Below, piece after piece: positions 1-10,361 of a stretch of 64,000 bases of DNA. The notes beneath the pieces were generated by a model. That model was not told where the DNA came from, did not search any database, and saw only the letters and a program-made list of their open reading frames with translations. A program made the translations under genes and the position numbers. The first letter of the stretch is position 1, and each line of letters starts with the position of its first letter. Source of the DNA: Mycobacterium sp. MS1601 (GTDB lineage Bacteria; Actinomycetota; Actinomycetes; Mycobacteriales; Mycobacteriaceae); the NCBI RefSeq assembly GCF_001984215.1, contig NZ_CP019420.1, forward strand, positions 3,162,001 through 3,226,000, written 5' to 3'.

Positions 1-1609
1 TGCGCTGTTTGGCGCGGTTGCGTTTCCGGTATCCCTGGATGTGGTCGACTTTGTCCGGCGGGGTAGGTGTCGGTGGTGGGGTGTCGATCGGGGCTGACGT
101 GGTGCAGATCTTTGGGAAGTAGAGGGTGCTGGCGGGCTTGCTGGTGTAGGTCTGTCCGGTGGGCGTGGTGATGGTGATGGTGCCATCGGCAGCTTGGCTG
201 TCGGTCCATCCGGCCCAGAACGTTTTGCCGAAATGATGGAGTTTGCAGTACATCTTGCCGCCGGAAGCATGGGTCTTGCCCTGAGGCCAGGGGGTCGTGT
301 GGTCGAACTCGCAGAACTGCGCGGGCCGGTCGCAGTGCGGGAACCGGCATGTCAGATCGCGGGCTCGGGTCCACTCATCGAGGGCGGTTGATGGGCGGTA
401 GCGGCTTTCGGGGCCGGTCCCGGGTGGTTTGAGGTGGCGGACTTTCGCGCCCTTGGCGATGAGTGCGGCGATCAGCGGCGCCGGCATGGCGCCGAAGCCG
501 ACGAGGATGCCCGGCGGTGGGTTGGGCGGTGGCGCCTCCGCTGTTTCGCTCTTGCCCTCGGGCCCTGCCGCGCTCTCGGGCCCGGCAGGCCAATCCTGTT
601 CCACGCCAGAGACTTCACTGTCCGGTGTTGGCCGGCATTCGGCAGGTGAGCTGTCGATGATGGCCTGCGGTTCGCGGGTGCCGTCGGGGTGCACGCGGGT
701 GCCGTCAGGGTAGACCAGGGTGGCGTTCATCGGTCGCTGATGCGGATCCGCCGGTAGCGGGGCGTCGCCGTCCATCAACGAATCAGGGGCAGCGTCCAGA
801 GTCTCGGGTTCGGAGTAGATGTGCACCACCACATGCGAGGCGCGGCCATCATCAGTGGCGGCCGAGCACTCCGGCGACCCGCACTGGCAGGCCAAATGAA
901 AGAACCCCGCCCCCAACGCGCCATGGGCATCGGCGCGACGCTGGTCCAACGTCCGGGGATCGTCTTTGCAGACCCCCTTGGCCATCCCGGTAATCCGCTG
1001 CCAGAACAGCGCGGCATCGGCACCGGTCAGGCGCGCCAAGACCTCGGTCACCCCGTCTTTGGTTTCCAGGATGTCCACACCGCGGTCGCGGACCCGCACC
1101 CGCACCTGGCGCACCGCGGCCGGGTCGTAGCGGTTGACCCACACATCGATGGCGTCGTCGAGCTTCTTCACCGACAGGGCACCCCAGGTGGTCGCGGCCT
1201 CCGCGATGTGTGCCTCCACGGTGGCCAGCACCGCGGGGTCGACGATGTTGAAGGTGCGGTGCACGATGCGCCGGGCGATGTACTCCGAAATCTGCCCGCT
1301 CAAGAGCAGGTCAGCGATCTTCGGCAGCTTGTTGGACAGCGCCAACCCGATTTCCATGTCCCCCGCCGCGCGGCCGTGGCTGCCCCCACTGGCCAACGAC
1401 ACCTCGGCGGCGGCGGATTTCCAGGCCGCTTCGGTGTCGTCGACACTGTCGGAGTCGTCGCTGTAGGTGCGGCTGGTCTTTTCGGCGATGAACAGCAGCC
1501 GGTGGGCGGCGACGGTGGCGGCCAGGGCGGTGTAGGTGGTGATCGCATCGTCGAGTTCGGCGTCGGTCATCTGCGACCGCGCTGTCGAATCCGGAATTCC
1601 TGCGAACAT
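1..1609 (-). CDS. DUF222/HNH endonuclease-domain protein of the 13E12 repeat family (3' end outside window)
   Basis: Translating the minus strand from the ATG at 1609 gives one open frame that runs off the left edge, so the C-terminus is missing. The N-terminal two thirds resembles DUF222, and a C-terminal HNH-like zinc module is visible around 240-360: CRFPHC, then CEFDHTTPW, then YCKLHH, the usual pattern of paired Cys plus His metal ligands. Proteins of this family are multicopy in mycobacteria (13E12 family) and are presumed nucleases, but their role is unproven. An internal ATG at 1570 is an alternative start. The stretch between the two domains is rich in Pro, Glu and Ala and looks like a linker. 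Confidence 0.85.
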   Translation of the reverse strand, partial: MFAGIPDSTARSQMTDAELDDAITTYTALAATVAAHRLLFIAEKTSRTYSDDSDSVDDTEAAWKSAAAEVSLASGGSHGRAAGDMEIGLALSNKLPKIADLLLSGQISEYIARRIVHRTFNIVDPAVLATVEAHIAEAATTWGALSVKKLDDAIDVWVNRYDPAAVRQVRVRVRDRGVDILETKDGVTEVLARLTGADAALFWQRITGMAKGVCKDDPRTLDQRRADAHGALGAGFFHLACQCGSPECSAATDDGRASHVVVHIYSEPETLDAAPDSLMDGDAPLPADPHQRPMNATLVYPDGTRVHPDGTREPQAIIDSSPAECRPTPDSEVSGVEQDWPAGPESAAGPEGKSETAEAPPPNPPPGILVGFGAMPAPLIAALIAKGAKVRHLKPPGTGPESRYRPSTALDEWTRARDLTCRFPHCDRPAQFCEFDHTTPWPQGKTHASGGKMYCKLHHFGKTFWAGWTDSQAADGTITITTPTGQTYTSKPASTLYFPKICTTSAPIDTPPPTPTPPDKVDHIQGYRKRNRAKQR

Positions 1610-1684
1610 GCCTTCACGATAAACAAGGGGTCCGACAAAACTCAGCCATCGAAAACGGAAGTGACGGATGAGATTAACCCCTCG

Positions 1685-1741
1685 CGAGTGTGGGGTTGTT
1701 CCGCGCCGCACCGCTCCAGAGGAGGCACAACTCCACACTCG
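1685..1741. terminator. Stem-loop between the acyl-CoA synthetase and DUF222 genes
   Basis: The arms CGAGTGTGGGGTTGT (1685-1699) and ACAACTCCACACTCG (1727-1741) pair over 15 positions with one G-U pair around a 27-nt loop. It lies just past the stop of the acyl-CoA synthetase gene (1755) and may end that transcript. There is no clear U-tract, as is common in mycobacteria. Confidence 0.5.
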
Positions 1742-1754
1742 GCGGGGAACAGAA

Positions 1755-3194
1755 CTACAACCTAGCCAGGATCTCGTCACGCACCGCGGAGCGCCGCGCC
1801 TTGCCGGCGTCGTCCCGCAACGGGCGATCGACGAACTCGATGATTCGCGGCACCTTGTAACTCTCCAGCCGCGACCCGACGAATTCCAGCAGCTCGTCGG
1901 CGCTCAGCGGGCCCAGCGGCTGCACCAGTGCGTACGGTACTTGGCCCAGATCGTCGTGGGGAACGCCGACGACCAGGCAGGACAACACATCTGGATGAGC
2001 AGACAGTGTGTTCTCGATCTCGGCGGGGTAGGTGTTGCGGCCGCCGACGGTGAACATGTCGACCCGCCGATCGCTGAGATAGAGGAAACCCTCGGTGTCG
2101 AACCAGCCCAGATCACCCAGTGAATCCCAGCCGTCGCGGGACTTCGCCGAGGCGCCCACATACCGGTAGGTCGGCGAACTTCCCGGGGCCGGTCGCATGT
2201 AGATCTCGCCGACCTCACCCGGCGCGCACACCCTGCCGTCGTCGTCGAGCACGGTCATCTCCCCGGCCACCACCACACCCACCGAACCTCGATGGGTCAG
2301 CCACTGCGTTCCGGAGATGAACGTCAGTGCCTGTAACTCCGTGCCGCCGTATAACTCCCACACCGCGTCGGGACCCACCAGCTCGATCCACGCCTCTTTG
2401 ACCGCCGGTGGACACGGGGCGGCCAGATGCCAGAAGCGCCGGATCGACGACAGATCGTAGGCCGACGGCGAGGACCGGTACACCGGCAGCAGTCGCTGCA
2501 TGATGGTCGGTACGGTCGCCAGGAACGTCACCCGGTGCTCGGTCACCAACCGGAGGAACTCGGCCGGCTCGAAACGGGGCATCAGCACCAGATGGTGTCC
2601 CAGCAGCAGGCCCATCACGGCGGTGGTGAATCCGGTGTTGTGGCTCAACGGAACCGAGACAAGGTTCACGTCGCCGGGTTCGGCGCCCAGGGGATAACCG
2701 ATCGCCGCCGGAACCCGGCTACCGCCACCGGCTTCGATCAGCTTCGGCCGCCCGGTGCTGCCGCCGGAGGCCATCGCCTTCCACACCGGTGATTCCACTT
2801 CGGGCAGCGGGTCGCAGGACTCCGCCGACTCGTGGCCCGCGGGAACGTACATCGCCAGCCCCCGCGGATCGGGCCGCCCCACCACCAGGGCCCGCGGCAC
2901 CAGGTCCAACAGCGCCGCGTACTCGGCGTCGGGCAAGCGCGGCGACAGCGGCTGGGGCACCGCGCCCAACTTCCAGCAGGCGATCACCGACTGCAGCCAC
3001 TCGATCGAATTATCCACCGCCACAGTCACATAGGATCCTTGCTCAACGCCCAACGAAGAGTAGGCGCGCGCCAGCTGGTTGGTGGACCGCTCCAACTCGA
3101 TGCGGCTCAGGGTGCGGCCACCGCAGGTGACCGCCGGGGCGTCGGGAGCCGCGGCGGCCAGGGCAGCCAGTTGCACCGGGATGGTGTCGGTCAT
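1755..3194 (-). CDS. Class I adenylate-forming acyl-CoA synthetase/ligase
   Basis: A 479-aa protein of the ANL superfamily, which activates a carboxylic acid with ATP and normally passes it to CoA. Visible signatures are the phosphate-binding loop SGGSTGRPKLI (about residues 139-149), the adenine-binding ELYGGTE, the hinge region SDRRVDMFTVGGRNTYPAEIE (shown in part), and the C-terminal AGKARRS, where the catalytic Lys is expected. It is shorter than typical FadD proteins (about 500-560 aa) and resembles the bile-acid or carnitine CoA-ligase branch; the substrate cannot be told. Its ATG follows the php stop by one base, so the two genes are almost certainly cotranscribed, with aftD further upstream. 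Confidence 0.85.
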   Translation of the reverse strand: MTDTIPVQLAALAAAAPDAPAVTCGGRTLSRIELERSTNQLARAYSSLGVEQGSYVTVAVDNSIEWLQSVIACWKLGAVPQPLSPRLPDAEYAALLDLVPRALVVGRPDPRGLAMYVPAGHESAESCDPLPEVESPVWKAMASGGSTGRPKLIEAGGGSRVPAAIGYPLGAEPGDVNLVSVPLSHNTGFTTAVMGLLLGHHLVLMPRFEPAEFLRLVTEHRVTFLATVPTIMQRLLPVYRSSPSAYDLSSIRRFWHLAAPCPPAVKEAWIELVGPDAVWELYGGTELQALTFISGTQWLTHRGSVGVVVAGEMTVLDDDGRVCAPGEVGEIYMRPAPGSSPTYRYVGASAKSRDGWDSLGDLGWFDTEGFLYLSDRRVDMFTVGGRNTYPAEIENTLSAHPDVLSCLVVGVPHDDLGQVPYALVQPLGPLSADELLEFVGSRLESYKVPRIIEFVDRPLRDDAGKARRSAVRDEILARL

Positions 3195-3195
3195 C

Positions 3196-4171
3196 TCAGT
3201 AGCCGCCGCTGCGCTCGAAGATGGTGCGCGGGTTGGTGATCAGCATGGTGTCGATCTGCTCCTGGGTGACACCGCGCTCCAGCAGGGCCGGGATGACGTC
3301 GGTGTGGATGTGCAGGTAGTGCCAGTTGGGCAGCGCGACGGGAATGGTCTCCTCGGGCAGGGCGTCGAAGTAGCAGGCCGCGTCGTGCGAGAGCACCATC
3401 TTGTCGGCGTGCCCGCGCGCACACATCTGCGCGACGGTGTTCACCCGGTCTTCGAACGGCAGGTAGACGTCGATGCCGAAGCGATCCATGCCGATGTAGG
3501 AGCCGGCGGCGATGAGCTCCTCGAGGTAGTCCAGATCGGTGGTGTCGCCGCAGTGCCCGATCACCACCCGCGACAGGTCCACTCCCTCCTCGGCGAAGAT
3601 CTTCTGCTGTTCGAGACCGCGACGGGTCTCGGCGTGGGTGTGCGTGGAGATCGGCACCCCGGTGCGCCGGTGTGCGGCGGCCACCGCCCGCAGCACTCGC
3701 TCGACGCCGGGAGTGACGCCGGGTTTGTCCGTGGCACTTCAGGATTGCGGCCTTGATCCCGGTGCCGGCAATGCCCTCTTCGATATCACGGACGAACATG
3801 TCGGTCATGATCTCGGGACCACCGAGTTCGGCGCCGGGTCCGAGATAGTGGAAGTACATCGGGACGTCGTTGAAGGTGTACAACCCGGTGGCGACGACGA
3901 TGTTCAGCTCGGTCTGCGCGGCGATGCGGGCGATGCGAGGGATGTAGCGACCCAGCCCGATCACCGTGAGGTCCACGATGGTGTCCACCCCGCGGGACTT
4001 CAGTTCGTTCAGCCGGGCCACGGCGTCGGCTTCGCGTCGGGCTTCGTCGCCGAACGCGTCGGGGTAGTTCTGGGTGATCTCCGTGGTCATCATGAACACG
4101 TGCTCGTGCATCAGGGTCACGCCGAGGTCGCTGGTGTTGATGGCTCCTCGCGCGGTGTTCAGCTCAGCCAC
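3196..4171 (-). pseudogene. php: Phosphotriesterase-family metal-dependent hydrolase (Php), frameshifted
   Basis: The N-terminal half has the metal-binding HEH of the family (LMHEHVF near residue 21) and ends at AAILKC. The C-terminal half continues in another frame from about 3730 with GVPISTHTHAET and SHDAACYF. At 3727-3739 the coding sequence reads AAGTGCCACGGAC where family members read Lys-Cys-Ala-Thr-Asp, so two bases (GC) appear to be missing. Restoring them gives 325 aa, close to the 326 aa recalled for M. tuberculosis Php (Rv0230c). As written, the first frame stays open by chance to 3191 and would make a chimera. Php-type enzymes hydrolyse lactones or phosphotriesters. Sequencing error is more likely than true loss. 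Confidence 0.85.
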
Positions 4172-4181
4172 CGTGCCGATG

Positions 4182-7100
4182 CTAGAAGCCCGATCGCCCT
4201 TCGTGGGCAGAATCCTCGCCGAACCTCACCACCGACGCGGCCAGTAGGCCCACCGCGATCAATGCCAGCAGCTGCACGCCGCCGGAGAATCCCACATAAC
4301 CGTCCACTGATCGCCAGGGATTTCGGGACAGCACGGCTCCAGCCAGGATCAGCCCGCCGCTGACTCCGGCGAGTGTCACCCGCTTCCAGTAGACCGGACG
4401 CAACCGCAATGACCACAACAGTCCGGCCGCGCAGGCGAACACCAGCAGCCCGGCGATTCCCCCAGCAGGAAGCCCACGCCCAGCACCGCAGCCGTCATCC
4501 ACGGTCCCGGATGCCACGCCCTGGCACCACCGGAGCTCACCCGTCGCGCCGGCCACAGCGCCAACAGCACCAGCAGCGGTAACAACGCCAGACCCGTCGC
4601 CAGCCCGGCGCGGTACACACCGTTGGCTCCGAACTCCAGCGTCACCGGCCCCTGCACCCCGGCAGGGATCACGAACCCCTGCTGCCAGCCGTTCACGGTC
4701 ACTTCTCGCAGAGCACTGCCGTCGGCCGCGCGCGCGGTCCAGCCGGGATTGACGCTCTCGGGAACCACCAGCACCCGCTCGGTGTCGGAGGCATCAACGT
4801 CGACTTCTCGATGGTCGGCTCCCCAGGCGCCTGTGCGGGCAGTCTCGGTGCGTGGGCTGGGCAGCGTGGCGAAGGCGGGTCCCGTCAGCTGGATGCCGTC
4901 GACGAAGAATGCCTTGCCGGGGCTGACCAGCACCTCCTGCTGTCCGGCGGGCAGCGTCAGCGGCGTGCGGTCGCACACCTGCGCGGCGATCGGCCCGCCG
5001 TCGAGCAGCGCCCCGACAGTGGTGGACACCGAGGTCTGCAGGAACCGGCCCGCCGCGCCGATCACCGGGCCCTCGCCGCACGGAATCGTCACCGAGCGCA
5101 TCCGGTTCGTGTCGGCGTCGGCCGCGGCGATGGGGCTACCGTCGGGCCGCAGCGCCACCACCTCGGCCAGGCCTGGTGGTTTCACCTGATCGAATCCCAG
5201 TGCGGTGCGGTCGATCACGTCGGCCCAGTCCAGCAGGCTGATCCTGATGGTGTTGGTGACGGCTGGACTCAGCTCCAGCGTCTGGGCTCCGTCGGGTTCC
5301 ATGCTGCGTACCTGCGGGCCGTTGCCCAGATCGACGGCCACCAACGACGGGTGGGTGGGCAGCGGTGAAGCGCTGGGGGTGAGTTCGACGGCACTCACCA
5401 GCGTCGGCTCGGGCAGCGTCAACGTCAGCGTCGGGGAAGTCCGCTGTTGCACCACCCCCTGGGGTGCCGTCCACGAGGTGCGGGGATCGCCGTCCGCGGC
5501 GGCATACGCCGTCCCCAGCACGTCGAACGAGTCGGCGTCTCCGTCGGCGCGGGCAGTGCCTGGCTGGCGGATCAGATTGGCCAGTTCAGGTCCCTGACGC
5601 GGCCGCACCCACACCTGCGGAGTGAGTGAAATCTCTTCTGGCACAGTCAGTGTCCTGCTGAGGCTGCCCAGCTCCTCGGGTGACAACGACAGCGGGGACG
5701 CGCAGTGCACCCCGTCGGGGGTGTCTACGCAGCCGGGGCGGCCCAACAACTCCGAACCCAGGTCCCACATCGCCACCTCTGCACCGTCGGGTGGGCCCGG
5801 CACCAGCGCGGTGTGCCGCAGATTCACCGGATGTGCGAAGCCGGATGCGTCGTACTGCGTGACGGCCAGATCGGTGATGCCGAACTGCACTCCACCGGAT
5901 CCGTCGACGGTGCTGATGGCAGTGACGCGAACCCAGGGCGTCTCGCCGTAGGGCAGGGCCACGGTCACCGGGGTTCCCGGTTCGTCGACGCCGACGCTGG
6001 TGGTGCCGTTGGCGGTGGACACCTGGAGTCGGTTCACCTGCGCCCCCAGCGTCGAGGCGCTGGGGGTCAGGGTCATGGTGGCGTTGGTGACCGGATGATC
6101 GAAGTCCACTTGCAGCCATTGGCCCACCGCAGCCTGCAGGGCATTGGACACCCAGCTGGTGGCGGAGTCGGAGTCGATGGCGGCGGGCGGACCGGAGGCG
6201 GGCGCCACGTCGGGCAGGGCGGTGGAGTCCGCGGCTGAGCTGGACACGCTGATACGGCCACCGTCCCAGCCGCCGTAGACCAGCTCCTGACCAGGGGAGG
6301 GGTAGTCGCGGACCCGGTTGTGGGTATGCCGCGGATCGCCGTCAGCCAGGATCGCCGACGAGTGGTCGTCGACGCGGCCGTAGTCGGTCTCCCGCGCCAC
6401 CGGGGTGTCGGTGACCGTCACCACCGGAGCCGTCAACCCGGCGGCCAGGGCGTCGCCGGTCAGCAGCGTCGGGCCCAGTGGCTGCTGGCCCAGCAGACGG
6501 CGGCGCTCGTCGAGACGCAGTAGCGACTCTGGGCCTCCGTCCACCCGGGCCATCGTGTCAGCGTCGGCCAGATAAGGAGCGCTGGAACCGCCGGACACCC
6601 GGTAGATCTCCACTGCCGGGTATCGCAGCCGCAGGCCGCTGTCACTGATGAAACCCTCCAGCGTGCCGGGCCCCACCGGGTCACCGAACTGCGCCACCTT
6701 CTCCAGTCCCGGTGAGTTGTCCATGACGCGATGCACCAGGATCGGGCGGGCCGACCGTGACGTGTCCGGGTCCAGATCGTTACGGACGACGACGTACGAG
6801 ATACCTTGGCGGGCAAGGGTATCGGCCAGACCTGCCGACGGCCGGCCCGCCGCGAACAATCGCTGCACCGAATCCAGGGCGCGGATGGTCTGCGGCGGGG
6901 TCAGCGGTATGGAGTCGCGCACACCCCAGGGGCTGTCGCCCAGGACCTGCAGCGGTTCGTCGTGGCTGCTGCCCCACACCTGGGTGGCGAACGGTGAACC
7001 GGGTGCCACCAGCACCCGTCCGCGCTCGGTGTTGTTGGTGTCCAGCCAATCTGCGGTTTCGTGCCAGTAGGACGGAATCGCGGTGAAGGTTCCCGGCGGG

Positions 7101-8371
7101 GTCAGCCGTCCCGTCCACGCCAACGACGTCGCCACCGCCACCGCGGTCAGCACCACGATGCCCACCGCCACCCGCTTGTTCTTCTCGGGGTGGGCAAAGG
7201 ACCGCACGCTCATCGGCACCCGGCCCAGCAGATGCGCCAGGCCCAGGGCGATCGGCAGCCGCAGCAGGGGTTCGAACTTGTGTACGTTGCGCAGCGGGGC
7301 GCCGGCGTCGTCGAGGAACAGCTGGACCTGGTTTGCGATCGGGGACCCCAGGCCGCCCGCATAACCCAGCCCCATCAGCACCAGACCGACCAGAAGCACC
7401 GTCACCACCCGGCCGCGGGCAGGCATGCTCCGCAGCGCCAGACCTGCCAGGCCCGCCGCCGCCACCAATGTGGTGGCCAGCACCGCCACCGGCCCGGTCA
7501 CCAGCGAGGTGCCCGCGGTGGCGCCCGGCGCCACGAACGGCGTCCACGCCGCGGTGCCGCGCAGCATCTCCGTCAGCGAGGTCCACTGCGTCGTGACACC
7601 CGAGGATTCGATGTAGTCCAGGAAAGGTGGGCTGATCCGGCCCAGCGACAGCAGCGCCACCACCCACCACGCCACGGCCAGCGCGCTGCACAGCAGCCAC
7701 CAGCCGCTGAAGCGCAGCCAGACGCGGTTGGGCCGGTGGCAGGCCCACCACACGACTGCGGGCAGACAGGCGGTGAAGGTGGCGACGGCGTTCACCGCAC
7801 CCATCAAGGCCAGCGCGATCCCGGCGCGGGCGGCCAGCACCCGCAGTGAACGCCCCGAGTCGCCGCGCAATGCCAGGATCACCGGTAGCAGCACCCACGG
7901 GGCCAGCATCATCGGCAAGGTTTCCGAGGAGATCGAGCCCAGGGTGGTGAGCACGCGCGGGGACAGCGCGAACGCCGCTGCCGCCACCACCCGTGAGGCC
8001 GTCGTACCGATGCGCAGCGCCTCGGCCACCCGTAACAAACCCCAGAACCCGGCGGCCAGCAGCAGCGCCCACCACAGCCGTTGGATCACCCAGGCGGGCA
8101 GCCCGACAACATCGCCGGCCAGGAAGAACGCGCCGTGGGGGAACAGGTAGCCGTAGGCCTGGTTCTGCGCCTGCCCGAACGGCAGGTCGCTGTTCCACAG
8201 GTTGGCCGCACGGGCCAGGAACCGCAGGGGATTGGCGGTGAGATCGAGTTTGGTGTCCGGGGAGATCAGGCCAGGGGCTTGGGCGAACGACAGCGCCAGT
8301 GAGACGGCGCCGACGAGGCAGAGCCAACGCCGGGAAAGTCCTCCCGGTAGGACCCCTGCTTGAGTGCTCAG
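4182..8371 (-). pseudogene. aftD: Arabinofuranosyltransferase AftD, frameshifted near the C-terminus
   Basis: A very large multi-pass membrane glycosyltransferase that adds arabinofuranose to arabinogalactan and lipoarabinomannan; it is essential in mycobacteria. The N-terminus has many hydrophobic helices and motifs shared with M. tuberculosis Rv0236c (SPDTKLDLTANP, LWNSDLPFGQAQNQAYGY, GFWGLLRVAEAL), followed by long extracytoplasmic carbohydrate-binding-like domains. Near the end the frame runs from LGVGFLLG into nonsense, while the expected membrane tail (GGIAGLLVFACAAGL to HEGRSGF) continues one frame over to 4182. A G-run at 4459-4463 is one base short. Corrected length is 1396 aa, against about 1400 in M. 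tuberculosis. No ATG, GTG or TTG precedes the conserved N-terminus; CTG at 8371, just past the DUF2613 stop, is the best start. Confidence 0.85.
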
Positions 8372-8372
8372 G

Positions 8373-8546
8373 TCAGCCGCGGTCGCCGTACTCGACGCGG
8401 TTGAGCACCGAGGACGCCGGATCGCCTGCCACCAGTGGCGGCTTGGTGTCCTGCTGCACCATCAGCGTCACGCCGAACACCGCGGCCGCACCGAGCAGCA
8501 GACCGACCACGATGCTGGCTGCAGCTGGCACCACGAACCGGGTCAT
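8373..8546 (-). CDS. Small DUF2613 membrane/secreted protein upstream of aftD (Rv0236A-like)
   Basis: A 57-aa protein beginning MTRFVVPAAASIVVGLLLG and ending SSVLNRVEYGDRG. It has one hydrophobic N-terminal helix and a short polar tail, which fits a single-pass membrane or secreted peptide. The ATG at 8546 is preceded by a strong GAGGAGAG ribosome site. Length and position match the DUF2613 gene Rv0236A next to aftD in M. tuberculosis. Function is unknown; close linkage to aftD (stop at 8373, likely aftD start at 8371) suggests cotranscription and perhaps translational coupling. Confidence 0.85.
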   Translation of the reverse strand: MTRFVVPAAASIVVGLLLGAAAVFGVTLMVQQDTKPPLVAGDPASSVLNRVEYGDRG

Positions 8547-8623
8547 GCGGGGCTCTCCTCAGCGGCTGGTCGGACGGTCGGACACACAAATCCAAGAACG
8601 CCCGCCAACCTAGCATGGCCGGG

Positions 8624-9091
8624 TCACTGCCCCGGTGGGACGATCAGCACCGGACGGCCGCCGTGGCGCAGTACGCGGTCGGCGACACTGGACTGGATCA
8701 GCGAACGCACACCGGTGGTACCGCGGGTTCCGGTGACGATGAGATCGGCGTCCAGTTTGTCGGCGGCGTCGATGATGGTGCGCCACACCGTCCCCGATAT
8801 CGCCACCACCAGTGTCTCTGCATTCAAGCCGGCCTCGCGGGCCAGCTCGGCTCCTTCGTCATTGGTGCGCTGCGCGTCGGCGAAGGCGATGTCCAGATCG
8901 TCCTCGTCCAGCAGGTCAGGAGGGCCGTCGAGGTCGATGCTCACGGAGTCGGTGCTGCCGCGCATCGGCTCCCAGACAGTCAGCACCACGGCTCGATCTG
9001 CGGCACTGCCGCGCGAGAGAAATCGGCCCGCGTAGAGGACTGCGCGGCGCGCATTGTGGGTGCCGTCATAGGCGATCATCAAGACCGTCAT
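8624..9091 (-). CDS. Universal stress protein (UspA family)
   Basis: A 155-aa single-domain Usp. The N-terminal strand MTVLMIAYDGTHNARRA and the C-terminal ATP-binding signature GTRGTTGVRSLIQSSVADRV (about residues 122-141) followed by RPVLIVPPG are clear, so it probably belongs to the nucleotide-binding class. In mycobacteria such proteins often respond to hypoxia or stress; no such site was identified upstream here. It is divergent from lpqI, which starts 80 bp away. Confidence 0.92.
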   Translation of the reverse strand: MTVLMIAYDGTHNARRAVLYAGRFLSRGSAADRAVVLTVWEPMRGSTDSVSIDLDGPPDLLDEDDLDIAFADAQRTNDEGAELAREAGLNAETLVVAISGTVWRTIIDAADKLDADLIVTGTRGTTGVRSLIQSSVADRVLRHGGRPVLIVPPGQ

Positions 9092-9171
9092 GCCTCATGA
9101 TCGCAGGTCCGTTGACCAGGCGTGGGGGCAACAGCTTTCAGACGTGGTGGCCCGCATGCAACAGTGAGGGC

Positions 9172-10356
9172 ATGGTTCTGACCCGGACACTGCTGTCCCT
9201 GGCCGCGCTTCCCGTGCTGTTGGGGGCCTGTTCACCTGCGGCGCAAGCACCCACCGAGGTCGCGGCGCCCGTACAGGAACAGGTGACCACCCCACAGTCC
9301 ACCCCGCTGTCCAACCCGGTTCCGGCGGCGCCCGTACCGGCGGCCTGCGGTGATCCGGTCGCGACCATGTCGACCCGCGACAAGCTGGCCCAGCTGCTGA
9401 TGGTGGGGGTTGCCGGCGGCGCCGACGCCCGGGCGGTGGTCGCCGACCATCATGTCGGCGGCATCTTCGTGGGCAGTTGGACCGACAAGTCGATGCTCAC
9501 CGACGGCACCGCGGCTGCCCTGAACGACATCTCCGGACCGATGCCGGTGGCGGTCAGCGTCGACGAGGAGGGGGGCCGGGTCTCGCGCTTGTCCGGGCTG
9601 ATCGGGTCCCAGCCGTCGGCGCGGTCACTGGCGGCGAGCAACACGCCCGAGCAGGTCTACCAGATTGCGCTCGAGCGGGGCCGGGCGATGCGAGGGCTGG
9701 GCATCACCATCGACTTCGCGCCGGTGGTGGACGTGACCGGCGCCGGTGCCGACACCGTCATCGGGGACCGCTCCTTCGGGTCAGATGCCGCCGTGGTGAC
9801 CGAGTTCGCCGGCGCCTATGCGCGCGGGCTGCGCGACGCCGGGGTGTTGCCGGTACTCAAGCACTTCCCCGGGCACGGCAACGGTTCTGGTGATTCGCAC
9901 ACCGGCGCGGTGACGACGCCGCCGCTGGAGGCGCTGTTGGCCTCCGACTTGGTGCCCTACCGCACGTTGACCACACAGGCGCCGGTGGCGGTCATGGTCG
10001 GCCATCTGGAGGTGCCGGGGCTGACGGGTGCCACGCCGGCCAGCCTCAGCCCGGCGGCCTACCAACTGCTGCGCAGCGGGGGCTACGGCGGACCGCCGTT
10101 CAACGGGCCCGTCTTCACCGACGACCTGTCCGGCATGCAGGCCATCAGTGACCGCGTCGGCGTGCCCGACGCCGTGCTGGGTGCGCTGCAGGCCGGCGCC
10201 GACACCGCCCTGTGGTTGTCGACCTCGGAGGTGCCTGCGGTGCTGGACCGACTGGAGCAGGCAGTGGCCTCCGGCGAACTGTCGATGGCCGCGGTGGACG
10301 CCTCGGTGGCGCGCATGGCTCAGTTGAAGGGACCCAATGCCCGCTGCGGCGGCTGA
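9172..10356 (+). CDS. lpqI: Glycoside hydrolase family 3 lipoprotein, beta-N-acetylglucosaminidase LpqI
   Basis: A 394-aa lipoprotein. The start at 9172 is chosen because it gives a signal peptide with lipobox LLGAC (Cys about residue 20); the frame is open further upstream, but that part is antisense to the Usp gene. The mature protein is a GH3/NagZ-type barrel with KHFPGHGNGSGDSHTG, which carries the His-Asp pair typical of bacterial NagZ enzymes, and DEEGGRVSRL. It should remove N-acetylglucosamine from muropeptides at the cell surface for wall recycling. Order lpqI then tetR matches Rv0237-Rv0238. Confidence 0.93.
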   Translation: MVLTRTLLSLAALPVLLGACSPAAQAPTEVAAPVQEQVTTPQSTPLSNPVPAAPVPAACGDPVATMSTRDKLAQLLMVGVAGGADARAVVADHHVGGIFVGSWTDKSMLTDGTAAALNDISGPMPVAVSVDEEGGRVSRLSGLIGSQPSARSLAASNTPEQVYQIALERGRAMRGLGITIDFAPVVDVTGAGADTVIGDRSFGSDAAVVTEFAGAYARGLRDAGVLPVLKHFPGHGNGSGDSHTGAVTTPPLEALLASDLVPYRTLTTQAPVAVMVGHLEVPGLTGATPASLSPAAYQLLRSGGYGGPPFNGPVFTDDLSGMQAISDRVGVPDAVLGALQAGADTALWLSTSEVPAVLDRLEQAVASGELSMAAVDASVARMAQLKGPNARCGG

Positions 10357-10361
10357 GCTCT

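Noticed and set aside
3191..4171. A continuous 326-codon php frame
   Set aside because: After AAILKC the translation becomes Arg/His-rich nonsense; the true C-terminal half is in another frame, so the open frame is accidental.
6780..8327. A 515-codon frame overlapping aftD
   Set aside because: Arg/Gly-rich shadow of the AftD membrane region in a neighbouring frame.
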